The notes beneath the pieces were generated by a model. It was not told the DNA's origin. It saw nothing but the letters and a program-made list of their open reading frames with translations, and ran no database searches. A stretch of 45,728 bases of DNA from Actinomycetes bacterium (GTDB lineage Bacteria; Actinomycetota; Actinomycetes; Propionibacteriales; Propionibacteriaceae): assembly GCA_021781735.1 (NCBI GenBank), contig JAJXWF010000007.1:1-45728 (forward strand), in the 5' to 3' direction. Positions 9,380-18,726 of this stretch are shown here, in pieces (position 1 is the first letter of the stretch; every line of letters starts with the position of its first letter). Position numbers and translations under genes: made by a program.

Positions 9380-9991
9380 TCAGGCACCGACCCGCAGGCG
9401 CGCGGCCACCATCCCCCGGCGGCGCATGGTGGCCCAGGACACGTTGGCCAGGGCGACCACCGACGTGCCGCCGGCGGAGATGAGGATGGCCTGTTCGTGC
9501 GCGATCACCCCGTAGACGAACCACATGCTCGGCAGGATGAAGCCGAGCACGAGGAAGGCCAACGAGACACCCGTGATGTCGGGGTTGGTGATCAGCTCCC
9601 GCAGCTGGCCGATGCCGCTCGAGACCTGGGGCACGGTGATGAGCAGGCCGAAGATCAGTGAGCCGATGAGCGCGTCGACGCTGAACAGCCCGCTCGCGAG
9701 GGCGACGGGGAGCGCGTAGGTGCGCAGCACCGGGAGGCCGCGGTCGCGGCGGAGGAACTCGAGGATGGCGAGGTTGGCGATCGTCGCGATGGCGTTCGGG
9801 GTGGTCACCAGGGCGCTGCGGGTGAGCATGCCGTGCAGCGTCCACAGGACGCCGATGGCCAGGAGCAACTGCCAGAAGATCAGGGACAGTCCGGCGCTGC
9901 TGCGGGTGCGACGAAGTTGCAGGAGTTGGGGGATTCCAGTGGCCACACCCACGGTTCCGCACAGCCATCCCCACGCGATCGTGAAGACCAT
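9380..9991 (-). CDS. PQ-loop / SWEET-like membrane protein with two PQ motifs
   Basis: multi-TM ORF; ATGIPQLLQLRRTRSSAGLSLIFW and LLITVPQVSSGIGQLRELITNPDITGVSLAFL. Confidence 0.75.
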   Translation of the reverse strand: MVFTIAWGWLCGTVGVATGIPQLLQLRRTRSSAGLSLIFWQLLLAIGVLWTLHGMLTRSALVTTPNAIATIANLAILEFLRRDRGLPVLRTYALPVALASGLFSVDALIGSLIFGLLITVPQVSSGIGQLRELITNPDITGVSLAFLVLGFILPSMWFVYGVIAHEQAILISAGGTSVVALANVSWATMRRRGMVAARLRVGA

Positions 9992-10037
9992 CGAACTCCT
10001 CGGCTCAGGGGAGCTCCAGCTCTCCAGCACACATGTT

Positions 10038-10057
10038 AGCTGACCGGCCTGTCAGCT
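10038..10057. promoter_or_regulatory. candidate operator: AGCTGAC-cggcct-GTCAGCT inverted repeat
   Basis: perfect 7-bp arms with a 6-bp centre in the divergent intergenic region between the PQ-loop gene and the repeat-protein gene. Confidence 0.5.
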
Positions 10058-10143
10058 TGGACGTCTGTTCCGAGCTCTGTCCGCCGCACGCGTCGCGCGG
10101 GTATCGTCGAAATTGCGCGAAGTCGTGCGAGAAAGGGACGCCG

Positions 10144-10410
10144 ATGAGTGAAGATCGTGCCGAGGCCATGAACCCCGGTCCCAACAACCCGGTGAGCGAA
10201 GCAGAAGGCCTGCGCGAGGAGCGGGTCGCGGGGCGGATCAACCCCGGGGCCAACGACGCGGTGGGCGATGCCGAGGGGCTTCGCGTGAGCGGTGATCGCG
10301 CCGAGGCGATCAACCCCGGTCCCAACAACCCGGTGAGCGAAGCCGAGGCGCTTCGTGAGGAGATCGTCGCCGAGCGGATCAACCCCGGCAGTGGTGGCGT
10401 CGCTGAGTAG
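10144..10410 (+). CDS. small internally repeated acidic protein of unknown function ('INPG' repeat)
   Basis: 88-aa ORF with four imperfect copies of R(A/V)xxxINPGxNxxVxxAExL(R); near-identical DNA blocks 141 bp apart. Confidence 0.65.
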   Translation: MSEDRAEAMNPGPNNPVSEAEGLREERVAGRINPGANDAVGDAEGLRVSGDRAEAINPGPNNPVSEAEALREEIVAERINPGSGGVAE

Positions 10411-10529
10411 CACCCCGAGGAGACCGAGGAGCGGATCGCCCTGGGCCGCGACGGTGGGGAGGCCCCCGTTGCCCGGCGCTCGACGAGGCCGAGAACCCGG
10501 ATGAAGCCGGGCGTGCAGATGTGATTCCG

Positions 10530-10577
10530 CCCATGGATGAGCCGCCCGCCCCGAGGGGCGGGCGGCTCATCCATGGG
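10530..10577. terminator. 23-bp perfect inverted repeat with 2-nt centre (terminator-like)
   Basis: CCCATGGATGAGCCGCCCGCCCC-GA-GGGGCGGGCGGCTCATCCATGGG; lies between the repeat-protein gene and the first GT. Confidence 0.65.
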
Positions 10578-10718
10578 TCGGCCCGGCGCGTTGGCGGCCA
10601 CGGGGGGCGTTGGGGGCGGGCGCTATGCTCAACCCGGCCCCAGCCGCGAAAGGCAGCATCACCGCCCCAGCGCCGACGGGTCGCCGGCAGCTCCGAGAGG
10701 CCATGAGAGAGGCGAGCA

Positions 10719-11690
10719 GTGGAGACCTTCGACCTCACCGCGGTGATCCCTTCCCACAATGCGCAGGACACCATCGGTGCGCTCGTCGAGGATTTCCTGG
10801 CCATCCCCGGACTGCGGGTGCAGGTCGTCGTCGTCGACGACGCGTCGAGCGACGCGACGCCGCAGATCCTGCAGGACCTGATGGCCCGCCATCCTGAAGT
10901 GCTCGCGATGCTGCAGCACAGCAATCGGGGAGCAGGCGTCGTCCGCAACGTGGGATTCCCCGCGGCCGCAGGTCGCTACACGATCTTCTTCGACGCCGAC
11001 GATCAACTGCATCCCGACGCATTGTTGGCCGCCGTGCGCGAACTCGACCGGGGCGGTCAGGACGTGGCGATCCTCAAGTACCGCTATGTACGCGGCGGGC
11101 AGGACGCCGACGTCGCGATGAACAGTCACGACCTGCACATCTGGGAGCAGGTGCTCGGGTCGGCGTCCAGCCGCACGGTCCGGCTGACCGGGGCACCCGA
11201 CCTGCTGCACCTGACGAACTACCCCTGGAACAAGGTGGTCCGCACCGCCACGTTCCAATCGTCCGGTCTGAGGTTCGGGTCGACTCCGGTGAACAACGAC
11301 ATTCTCGGCCACTGGCACACGCTGCTGTTCGCCGACCGCATCGTGCTGATCAATCAGGAGGTCTGCACCCACATCGTGCTGGCTGGAGGCAGCAACCTCA
11401 CGAACCGCAGCAGCCTCGACCGGCTCACACTGTTCGACGCACTCGACGAGACCTACGATCTGCTGCAGAGCAGGCCCGGCCTGCGACGGCGCTACGCCCA
11501 CATCTACTGGGCCAGCGTCATCAGGATCGCCGGGTGGGCGGGCGCCCGGGTCGATCCGTCGGTGCGGGATCTGTTCGAGGCCCGGCTGCAGCAGCACCTG
11601 CTGCGGATCCGCATCACCGATTTCCACAACATCCAGGTCCGGCGGGCGCCCTCGCTGGCGCAGACCATCGTCCGCAAGGCGATGGGTTAG
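10719..11690 (+). CDS. glycosyltransferase family 2
   Basis: FDLTAVIPSHNAQDTIGALVEDFL, VVVDDASSDATPQIL, FFDADDQ; GTG start. Confidence 0.88.
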   Translation: METFDLTAVIPSHNAQDTIGALVEDFLAIPGLRVQVVVVDDASSDATPQILQDLMARHPEVLAMLQHSNRGAGVVRNVGFPAAAGRYTIFFDADDQLHPDALLAAVRELDRGGQDVAILKYRYVRGGQDADVAMNSHDLHIWEQVLGSASSRTVRLTGAPDLLHLTNYPWNKVVRTATFQSSGLRFGSTPVNNDILGHWHTLLFADRIVLINQEVCTHIVLAGGSNLTNRSSLDRLTLFDALDETYDLLQSRPGLRRRYAHIYWASVIRIAGWAGARVDPSVRDLFEARLQQHLLRIRITDFHNIQVRRAPSLAQTIVRKAMG

Positions 11691-11701
11691 GGGGTCGCGG
11701 G

Positions 11702-12931
11702 ATGGCCGAACTGTCGATCATCGTCACGAGCTACAACGTCGAGTCCTACCTCGCGGAGTGTCTCGACTCGATCGTCAACCAGACGTTCACCGACACCGAG
11801 ATCATCGTCGTCGACGACGGGTCGAGCGATTCGTCACCCGCAATCATCCGGGAGTACGCGGCCCGCGACGAGCGCATCGTCCCGGTGCTGCTCGGCACGA
11901 ACAGCCCGGGAGGCGTCGCCACGGCGGCCAACGCCGGGCTCGACCGAGCGACCTCCCCGTGGGTCGGTTTCGCCGACGGCGACGACGTGTTCGAGCCGCA
12001 GGCGTTCGAGCGTCTGGTGTGGGCCGCGACGGCCCACGACGCCGACCTCGCGATGGGTGATTACCGCGAGTTCACCGACGGCTCGAGGGAACTCCTCCTG
12101 CCGGCCGACGAGCGACGGTGGGCCGACCTCGACGAGGGCGCCTACCCGCTCACCGAGGAGAACACCCACCGATTCCTCCGGTTCGTTGCCGTCCCCTGGC
12201 GCAAGCTGTACCGCCGGGCCCTCCTGGAGGAGCACCACATTCGCTTCCCCGTCGGCGACTACTTCTTCGAGGACAACCCGTTCCACTGGTTCTGCCTGCT
12301 GCAGGCGAACAGCATCGCCGTCGTACCCGACGTGCTGTGCCACCACCGGGTGTCGCGGGTCGGGCAGACGATGCAGACCGCCGACGAGCGGCTGTTCAGG
12401 ATTTTCGAGCACCACGAGACGATCCACCGATTCCTCCAGGGCACCGGCCGCCTCGACCTCTACAAGACCACGCTGCTGGCGTGGGCCATCTCACAGATGG
12501 AATGGATCAGCCGCCGAACCCCCATCCCGTTGCGGAAACAGTTCTTCGAGGTGCTGCGGGGGATCTTCGCGCACTACACGATCGCCGACGTCAACAAGGC
12601 ACTTACCGAGGGCAGCAAGGGCGCCTACTCCCGGCAGCTGTCGCTCGCCCTCATGCGGAACAACTTCCCCGATTTCAACCGCGCGCTCGACGGCACCACG
12701 ACGAAACAGAGCCCGTTGGTCCGGGGCTGGTACCACCTGCGCTACTCGGGGCCCAAGCGCACGGCGCAGATGACCGCGAAGTACGCCGTGCAGCAGATCG
12801 AGCGTCGCACGATCGGACGGCCGGGCCCGGCGCAGAAGGGTGTCACCAACGAGCAGTTGCTGTTCGCGATGGCCGTGCTCGAGGAGCGGCTCGACGGCAT
12901 CGAGCGTCAGCTGCGCGAGCAGCGCTCCTGA
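11702..12931 (+). CDS. glycosyltransferase family 2
   Basis: MAELSIIVTSYNVESYLAECLDSIVNQTFTDTEIIVVDDGSSDSS; GFADGDDVFEP. Confidence 0.93.
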   Translation: MAELSIIVTSYNVESYLAECLDSIVNQTFTDTEIIVVDDGSSDSSPAIIREYAARDERIVPVLLGTNSPGGVATAANAGLDRATSPWVGFADGDDVFEPQAFERLVWAATAHDADLAMGDYREFTDGSRELLLPADERRWADLDEGAYPLTEENTHRFLRFVAVPWRKLYRRALLEEHHIRFPVGDYFFEDNPFHWFCLLQANSIAVVPDVLCHHRVSRVGQTMQTADERLFRIFEHHETIHRFLQGTGRLDLYKTTLLAWAISQMEWISRRTPIPLRKQFFEVLRGIFAHYTIADVNKALTEGSKGAYSRQLSLALMRNNFPDFNRALDGTTTKQSPLVRGWYHLRYSGPKRTAQMTAKYAVQQIERRTIGRPGPAQKGVTNEQLLFAMAVLEERLDGIERQLREQRS

Positions 12932-12975
12932 CGACCGGGTGTCTCGGCGGGGCGCCGACTCGGGCCGGGGCGACC

Positions 12976-14127
12976 TCAGTGTGACGTGACGTAGAACGGG
13001 GCGATCGGACCCCGACCGGAGATCGCCGCGAGGATGCCGTCGGCCGCGGTGAGCGCCTCGGCGATCGTCTTGTCCATGTCGAGATAGCGGTAGGTGCCCA
13101 GGCGCCCGACGAAGGTCACGTGCTCGGCGTCCTCGGCCGCCTCGAGGTACTGGTTCAGCAGTGTCTTGTCGTTCGCCAGGCGGATCGGGTAATAGGGGAT
13201 GTCGTCGGGTCCGCACTCGCGGGCGTACTCGCGAAAGGCCACAGACTTCTCGTGGCTCTCCCACGGGGCGAAATGCTTGTGCTCGGAGATGCGGGTGAAC
13301 GGCACCTCGTAGTCGCCGAAGTTCATCACCGAGCAGCCCAGCAGGTCGCCGTCGTAGCGGATCTCCTCGAAGTCGAGGGTGCGGTAGCCGAGGCGCCCGA
13401 ACCGGTAGTCGAACCAGGCATCGAGCGGGCCGGTCCAGATCGAGTGGTCGTACTCGCCCCGGAGGTCCTCGGTGTACCGCGTCGACAGGTGCACGGTGAT
13501 GCCCTCGCGGTCGAGGATGCGCTCGACGATCTCGGTGTAGCCGCCCCGGGGCATCGCCTGGTGCGGGTGGTTGAAGTAGGAGTCCTCGTAGGTGAACCGC
13601 ACCGGGAGGCGCTTGAGGATGGACGCCGGCAACTCGGTGGGCTCCATGCCCCACTGCTTCTTCGTGTAGCCGTAGAAGAAGGCCTCGTACATCGGGCGTC
13701 CGACGAACTTGAGCGCCTGCTCCTCGAAGTTGGCCGGCTCGCCGATGGTGGCGTCGGCCTGTTCCGCGATGAACGCTCGCGCCTCGTCGGGGCTCAGCGC
13801 CTTCTCGAACAGTTGGTTGATCGTCAGCAGATTCACCGGCAGCAGGTAGACCCGGCCGCCGACGGTGGTGCGCACCCGGTGGTTGAACGGCACCATGTCG
13901 CCGAACCCGTTGATGTAGTCCCACACGCGCTCGTCGTCGGTGTGGAAGATGTGGGGGCCGTACCTGTGCACGAGGACGCCGGTGTCGGCGTCCCGCTCGG
14001 TGTGGCAATTGCCGGCCACGTGGTCACGGGATTCGTAGACGTCGACGGTGTGGCCGGCCTCGGCGAGACGGCGGGCGATCACTGCGCCGGAGAAGCCGGC
14101 GCCGGCGATTCCGAACTTCATGGGCAT
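12976..14127 (-). CDS. glf: UDP-galactopyranose mutase
   Basis: KFGIAGAGFSGAVIARRLAEAGHTVDVYESRDHVAGNCHTERDADTGVLVHRYGPHIFHTDDERVWDYI; YPIRLANDKTLLNQYLEAA. Confidence 0.96.
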   Translation of the reverse strand: MPMKFGIAGAGFSGAVIARRLAEAGHTVDVYESRDHVAGNCHTERDADTGVLVHRYGPHIFHTDDERVWDYINGFGDMVPFNHRVRTTVGGRVYLLPVNLLTINQLFEKALSPDEARAFIAEQADATIGEPANFEEQALKFVGRPMYEAFFYGYTKKQWGMEPTELPASILKRLPVRFTYEDSYFNHPHQAMPRGGYTEIVERILDREGITVHLSTRYTEDLRGEYDHSIWTGPLDAWFDYRFGRLGYRTLDFEEIRYDGDLLGCSVMNFGDYEVPFTRISEHKHFAPWESHEKSVAFREYARECGPDDIPYYPIRLANDKTLLNQYLEAAEDAEHVTFVGRLGTYRYLDMDKTIAEALTAADGILAAISGRGPIAPFYVTSH

Positions 14128-14225
14128 GTCCCCTCACGAGTGCTTCCGCGAGGCTATCACCAGCGTTCCAGGGTCCGGGGGCTCGCGGACAGGGGCCCGT
14201 TCGGCCCGGTGATAGGGTGCCGGGC

Positions 14226-15128
14226 ATGAGCTGGCAGGCACCCGCGTCCGACGGGTCGAGCCCCCGCTGGAGCGTCGTCATCCCCGCCCACAACTGCGCC
14301 GATCTGCTGGTGCCCTGCCTGCAGGGGGTGCTCGGGCAACTGGCCCATCGTGGCGATGCCGAGATCGTCGTCGTCGACGACGGGTCGACCGATGATCCCG
14401 CCTCGGTGGTGCAGCGTCTCGGGGCCGGCCGGGTCAGGCTGGTGCGCAACGAGACGGCGCTCGGCGCGGTACCCAACTTCAACAGGTGCCTGCACGAGGC
14501 GCGGGGCGAGTACATCCACCTGCTGCACGGTGACGACGTCGTGCTGCCCGGCTTCTACGAGGCGATGGACGAGGCGCTCGCCGATCCCGGCGTCTCCGCC
14601 GCGTTCTGCCGTACCCAGCACATCGACCAGAACGGGACGCCGTTGGCAGTCACCCGCAGCTACGTGCCCGGCGGTGGCGTGTGGACCGACGCGCTGCACA
14701 AGCTCGCAAGCTCCAATCGGGTCGCGGCGCCGTCGATCGTCGTGAAGGCGTCCACCTACGCCTCGGTGGGAGGCTTCGACGAGGCCCTTCCCCACGCCGC
14801 CGACTGGGACATGTGGGCCCGCGCCGCGACGGCCGGCGACGTCCACTTCGTCGACCGGGTGCTGGCGCAATACCGCGTGCACCCCGGTAACGACACCTCC
14901 AAGCGGCTGCGAACCGGCGCGAACATGGAGGAGCGCTACCGGGCGATGGAGCACATGCTCAGCCGCGTGCCTGCCGCCGATCGGACGGCGTTGCGTCGTC
15001 AGGGTGCTGCCCTCGGCGCCGTCTACGCGGCCCGTCAGACCCTGCGGCAGTTGCGGCAGGGCGACCTGCGGACAGCCGGCGTGCAGGCCCGATGGGTGGC
15101 GCGGTCGCTGCGCCGCGTCGTCGGGTGA
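14226..15128 (+). CDS. glycosyltransferase family 2
   Basis: WSVVIPAHNCADLLVPCLQGVLGQL, IVVVDDGSTDDP, LLHGDDVVLPGFYEAMD. Confidence 0.92.
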   Translation: MSWQAPASDGSSPRWSVVIPAHNCADLLVPCLQGVLGQLAHRGDAEIVVVDDGSTDDPASVVQRLGAGRVRLVRNETALGAVPNFNRCLHEARGEYIHLLHGDDVVLPGFYEAMDEALADPGVSAAFCRTQHIDQNGTPLAVTRSYVPGGGVWTDALHKLASSNRVAAPSIVVKASTYASVGGFDEALPHAADWDMWARAATAGDVHFVDRVLAQYRVHPGNDTSKRLRTGANMEERYRAMEHMLSRVPAADRTALRRQGAALGAVYAARQTLRQLRQGDLRTAGVQARWVARSLRRVVG

Positions 15129-15147
15129 TCCGTCCCCGGAGGCGAGC

Positions 15148-16026
15148 ATGACCGACGATCCCGTGCACAGGCTGCCGAGAGTGACCGCCGTGCTGCTCTC
15201 GATGGGCAACAGGCCCCGCGAACTGGCAACGGCGCTGGAAACCCTGCACACGCAGACCGGGGTGGAGCTCGACTGCGTGCTGCTCGGCAACGGCTGGCAC
15301 CCGTCGGGCATCCCGGGCTGGGTGAGCACCGAGGAGTCACCCGAGAACCTGGGATGCCCCCAGGGGCGCAACGTGGGCGCCGGCCTCGCGACGGGGGAGT
15401 TCATCTTCTTCTACGACGACGACGCCTGGCTGCCGAGCCCTGATGTCCTCAGCCGCATGGTCGCCTGCATGGACGACGACGTCGCGGTGGTGCAGCCGAA
15501 AGGAGTCGACCCCGTCGGGCGTCCCGCGCCACGACGCTGGACGCCGCGGCTGCGTGTCTCCGGTCGTGACCGGCCCGGCGACGCGGCCGTGTTCTGGGAG
15601 GCCACCTGCCTCATCCGGCGCAGCGCGTTCGAGCAGGTCGGGGGCTGGCCGGGCAACTTCTTCTTCGGCCACGAGGGGGTCGACCTGGCCATGCGACTGC
15701 TCGACCACGGCTGGCGGATCCGCTACTGCCCCTCGATCGAGGTGCATCACCCGGCCACCGCGGCGAGCCGGCACGCCGTGTACTACCGGACCAACGCGAG
15801 GAATCGGGTCTGGGTGGCACGCCGCAACCTGCCCGCCCCACTGGTGCCGGTCTACCTCGGGGTGTGGTCGCTGGCGACCGTGGCCCGCGTCCACGATCGG
15901 GAGGCGCTCAGGGTGTGGTTCTCGGGCTTCGCCGACGGGTGGCGATCCGACCCCGGTCCACGGCGTCCGATGAGGTGGAGCACGGTGTGGCGGATGACCC
16001 GGCTCGGTAGGCCGCCCGTCTGGTGA
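15148..16026 (+). CDS. glycosyltransferase family 2
   Basis: VTAVLLSMGNRPRELATALETLHTQT, NLGCPQGRNVGAGLATGEFIFFYDDDAWL, FFFGHEGVDLAMRLLDHGW. Confidence 0.9.
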   Translation: MTDDPVHRLPRVTAVLLSMGNRPRELATALETLHTQTGVELDCVLLGNGWHPSGIPGWVSTEESPENLGCPQGRNVGAGLATGEFIFFYDDDAWLPSPDVLSRMVACMDDDVAVVQPKGVDPVGRPAPRRWTPRLRVSGRDRPGDAAVFWEATCLIRRSAFEQVGGWPGNFFFGHEGVDLAMRLLDHGWRIRYCPSIEVHHPATAASRHAVYYRTNARNRVWVARRNLPAPLVPVYLGVWSLATVARVHDREALRVWFSGFADGWRSDPGPRRPMRWSTVWRMTRLGRPPVW

Positions 16027-16152
16027 CACCGGCCCGCCGGACCGGGCTGATATCTTGGGGGCCGTCGGCCCGGGGGTCCGGGTGTCGGGCCGTGGTGGCC
16101 ACCCGTCCACCACCGGGCGAGCCGTCGTGGTCGAACGATTCCAGAGGTCCCC

Positions 16153-17169
16153 ATGAAGCTTTCCGTTGTGGTTCCCGCGTATAACGTCGAGGCGCACATC
16201 TCCAGGACGCTCGACTCGATCGTCGCCCAACAGCAGCCCGTGCACGAAATCATCGTCATCGACGACGGCTCGACCGATGGGACCCGCCAGGTGGTCGACG
16301 AGTACTTCCGTCGACGCCCGACCCCCGGCCTGACGGTCCGCGGCCAGGAGAACCGGGGAGTCAGCGCGGCACGGAACGCCGGACTCGACCTCGCGACCGG
16401 CGACTACGTGCTGTTCCTCGACGCCGATGACCTCATCGATCCCTCGTTGGCGGCGAGGCTGGGGTCCGTCGTCGACGCCCGGGCCGTGGCGGCGGACGCC
16501 GTGGTCTGGCGCTTCGATCAGCTCGACGCGCAGGGCACACGGATGAACAGGTACGACCGCTACTGGAAGAACGAGATTCCCGAGTCGTCGACCGGCGCGG
16601 AGACGCTGCACCGGATCCTGCGGGCGCGCAAGCAGTGGATCTGGACCGGCAGCATCGCCTGGCGGGTCGATTTCCTGCGCGAACGGGGGCTGCGTTTCAC
16701 CGAGGGCTGCCGGCACGGGCAGGACCTGGAGTTCAACTGGACGTCCCTGTCGCGGGCGACGAGCGTGCTCGCCGTCAACGAGGTGCTGAGCTGGTACGTC
16801 ATCAGACCGGGCAGCACGACCAATGTCATGAACCCCAAGAGGTTCGACGACGTGCGAGCCTTCCAGCGCACGGCCGACGCGTTCGCGGCCTCACCCGACC
16901 AGCTGGTGCAGGAGTTGTCCGCGGATGTGCAGCGCATGGTGTTCCCACACTTCTGGGAAACCTTCGCGAAGATGGCCCGCACCACGATGCCCGCCCATCG
17001 GATCCTTTCCCAGATTCGGACGGGCCAGCCGGGATTGCTCCGCGACATGCGCTCGATCATCGTGGCCTCGCTGGTGAGGCGGGAGTCGGTGCCGCGCAAA
17101 CATGCGGTGTTCGCCGTCTCGCCGAGCGCCTACATCCGCTACGTCCGCAGGGCGAAGTCCCACCGGTGA
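16153..17169 (+). CDS. glycosyltransferase family 2
   Basis: MKLSVVVPAYNVEAHISRTLDSIVAQQQPVHEIIVIDDGSTDGT; VSAARNAGLDLATGDYVLFLDADDLIDP. Confidence 0.94.
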   Translation: MKLSVVVPAYNVEAHISRTLDSIVAQQQPVHEIIVIDDGSTDGTRQVVDEYFRRRPTPGLTVRGQENRGVSAARNAGLDLATGDYVLFLDADDLIDPSLAARLGSVVDARAVAADAVVWRFDQLDAQGTRMNRYDRYWKNEIPESSTGAETLHRILRARKQWIWTGSIAWRVDFLRERGLRFTEGCRHGQDLEFNWTSLSRATSVLAVNEVLSWYVIRPGSTTNVMNPKRFDDVRAFQRTADAFAASPDQLVQELSADVQRMVFPHFWETFAKMARTTMPAHRILSQIRTGQPGLLRDMRSIIVASLVRRESVPRKHAVFAVSPSAYIRYVRRAKSHR

Positions 17170-17194
17170 CCGGTCGGGCACGACGCGGCGCGGA

Positions 17195-18184
17195 TCAACG
17201 CAGTCTGGCCATCAACAGCGCCGCGACGTAGGCGCGCGGCTCGAGGCCGAGTCCGGGGATCGAATCCAGAGGATCCGGCTTGGCCAGCTTCCTGTGTTGT
17301 GCCCGGGCGTTGACCAGCGCCTGGTAGACGACCCGGCCCAGATGCTCGGCGATCTCGGGGTCGTCGCCTCTCCACCGGCCGAGGGCGTCCAGCATGAGCA
17401 GGTACGAGCGCACATATCCGCTGGCGGAGCGTTCCACCGAACTCGCGGTCATCGTCGATCCGGCCCGGACACGCCGCCCATAGAGCGCCACCTGGGTGTG
17501 GGCGGCCCGCCTCGCGTTGAGCAGCACCTCGAACGTGAAGGGGTTGTCCTCGTGCATCATTCCGAGGGTGAACGACATGTCCATCGCCCGGATGAGGTCG
17601 AGTTTCACGAAGTAGAGGCACGCGCTGACGCGGTAGTCGTTGTTCTTGCGGAACTCGGTGAGCAGCCGTGGACCGGTGACGGGGGCACCGTATTCCCGGG
17701 ACCTGCGGTAGTAGGTGGCGTACAGCGCCCACTGTTCGGTCGCGACACCCGGATCGCGGAACGATTCGGCGTCGTAGGCGAGCACGTCGAGATCCTGGTC
17801 GCGCGCGGAGCGGATGAGCGCTGCCACGTCGACCGGGCGCCACCAGTCATCGCTGTCGAGGAAACAGACGTACGTGCCGGTGGCCGCGGCCAGGCCGCTG
17901 TTCCGGGCGCCGGACAGTCCGGCGTTCGGCTGGTCGATCACCGTGACGCAGTCGAACGTCGCGGCGTACCGCTCGAGGATCGACAACGACGAATCGGTGG
18001 AGCCGTCGTTGACGCAGATGATCTCCAGGGCGATGTTGCCGTGCAGGAGCACGCTGTCCAGGCACAGCGCCAGGTAGTCCTCGGCGTTGTGCACCGGCAC
18101 GATCACCGACACGTCCGGCCGGTGCCGGTCCCCTGTCGGTGCCGATGGGACGCTCGGCTGCTCAGCCCTGCGCGTCGACATCAC
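17195..18184 (-). CDS. glycosyltransferase family 2
   Basis: DVSVIVPVHNAEDYLALCLDSVLLHGNIALEIICVNDGSTDSS; GLSGARNSGLAAATGTYVCFLDSDDWW. Confidence 0.93.
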   Translation of the reverse strand: MMSTRRAEQPSVPSAPTGDRHRPDVSVIVPVHNAEDYLALCLDSVLLHGNIALEIICVNDGSTDSSLSILERYAATFDCVTVIDQPNAGLSGARNSGLAAATGTYVCFLDSDDWWRPVDVAALIRSARDQDLDVLAYDAESFRDPGVATEQWALYATYYRRSREYGAPVTGPRLLTEFRKNNDYRVSACLYFVKLDLIRAMDMSFTLGMMHEDNPFTFEVLLNARRAAHTQVALYGRRVRAGSTMTASSVERSASGYVRSYLLMLDALGRWRGDDPEIAEHLGRVVYQALVNARAQHRKLAKPDPLDSIPGLGLEPRAYVAALLMARLR

Positions 18185-18635
18185 GGGAGACCGGTGCGCA
18201 AGAGACGGTGGCGTCGCGGAGGGCGACGATCATGGCCTCGAGGTCGTCGTACCGCGCGGCCAGCGCCGCCAGGTCACGGGCCGCGGTCCCGGTGGTCTGG
18301 GTGAGCACGGTCTGCCCGAACCTGATGCTCTCAAGGTCGCGCTGCAGGCTCTTGAGCGTGCTGTCGACCTCGGCGACCATTTGCTCGAGGGGTTCTGGCA
18401 GGCCCGGGGCCGCTGTCGACGTCGGCGCTGGCCGGGCCAGCCAGTCAAGCGCCCTGCGGTTCCGGACGATCGCCCGGTTGTTGCGGATGACGAGCACCAC
18501 GATGGCAACCAACAGCACGCTCATCAGGGCCAGCGCCGCCCGGGTCTGGCCGGTGGCAGCGGTGACGACCCCCGCCGTGCCGAGAAGGGTGCTTGCCCCG
18601 AGGGCAACGATTTCGCGTGGGGTGAGCCTTGCCAT
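18162..18635 (-). CDS. small membrane protein: two predicted TM segments plus coiled-coil tail
   Basis: 157-aa ORF ending 23 bp inside the downstream GT2 gene; hydrophobic segments ALGASTLLGTAGVVTAA and ALALMSVLLVAIVVLVI, then heptad-rich PLEQMVAEVDSTLKSLQRDLESI. Confidence 0.65.
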   Translation of the reverse strand: MARLTPREIVALGASTLLGTAGVVTAATGQTRAALALMSVLLVAIVVLVIRNNRAIVRNRRALDWLARPAPTSTAAPGLPEPLEQMVAEVDSTLKSLQRDLESIRFGQTVLTQTTGTAARDLAALAARYDDLEAMIVALRDATVSCAPVSRDVDAQG

Positions 18636-18726
18636 GATGGGTGTCTCCGGTTGAGTCTACGGCGATCAGTGGGGTGGGGGCTCCAGCCGGGCCAGCCCGA
18701 GGTTATCACGGGCCGACCGGATCGGG

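Noticed and set aside
15148-16026. GlfT1/GlfT2-like galactofuranosyltransferase assignment because of the neighbouring glf
   Set aside because: The sequence is GT2 but does not show recognisable GlfT-specific features; sugar specificity cannot be read from sequence alone.
16027-16152. Structured leader or riboswitch upstream of the GT2 gene (GTGGTGG-N8-CCACCAC and GC-rich stems)
   Set aside because: Only one clear 7-bp stem in very GC-rich DNA and no recognisable riboswitch core; insufficient to call.
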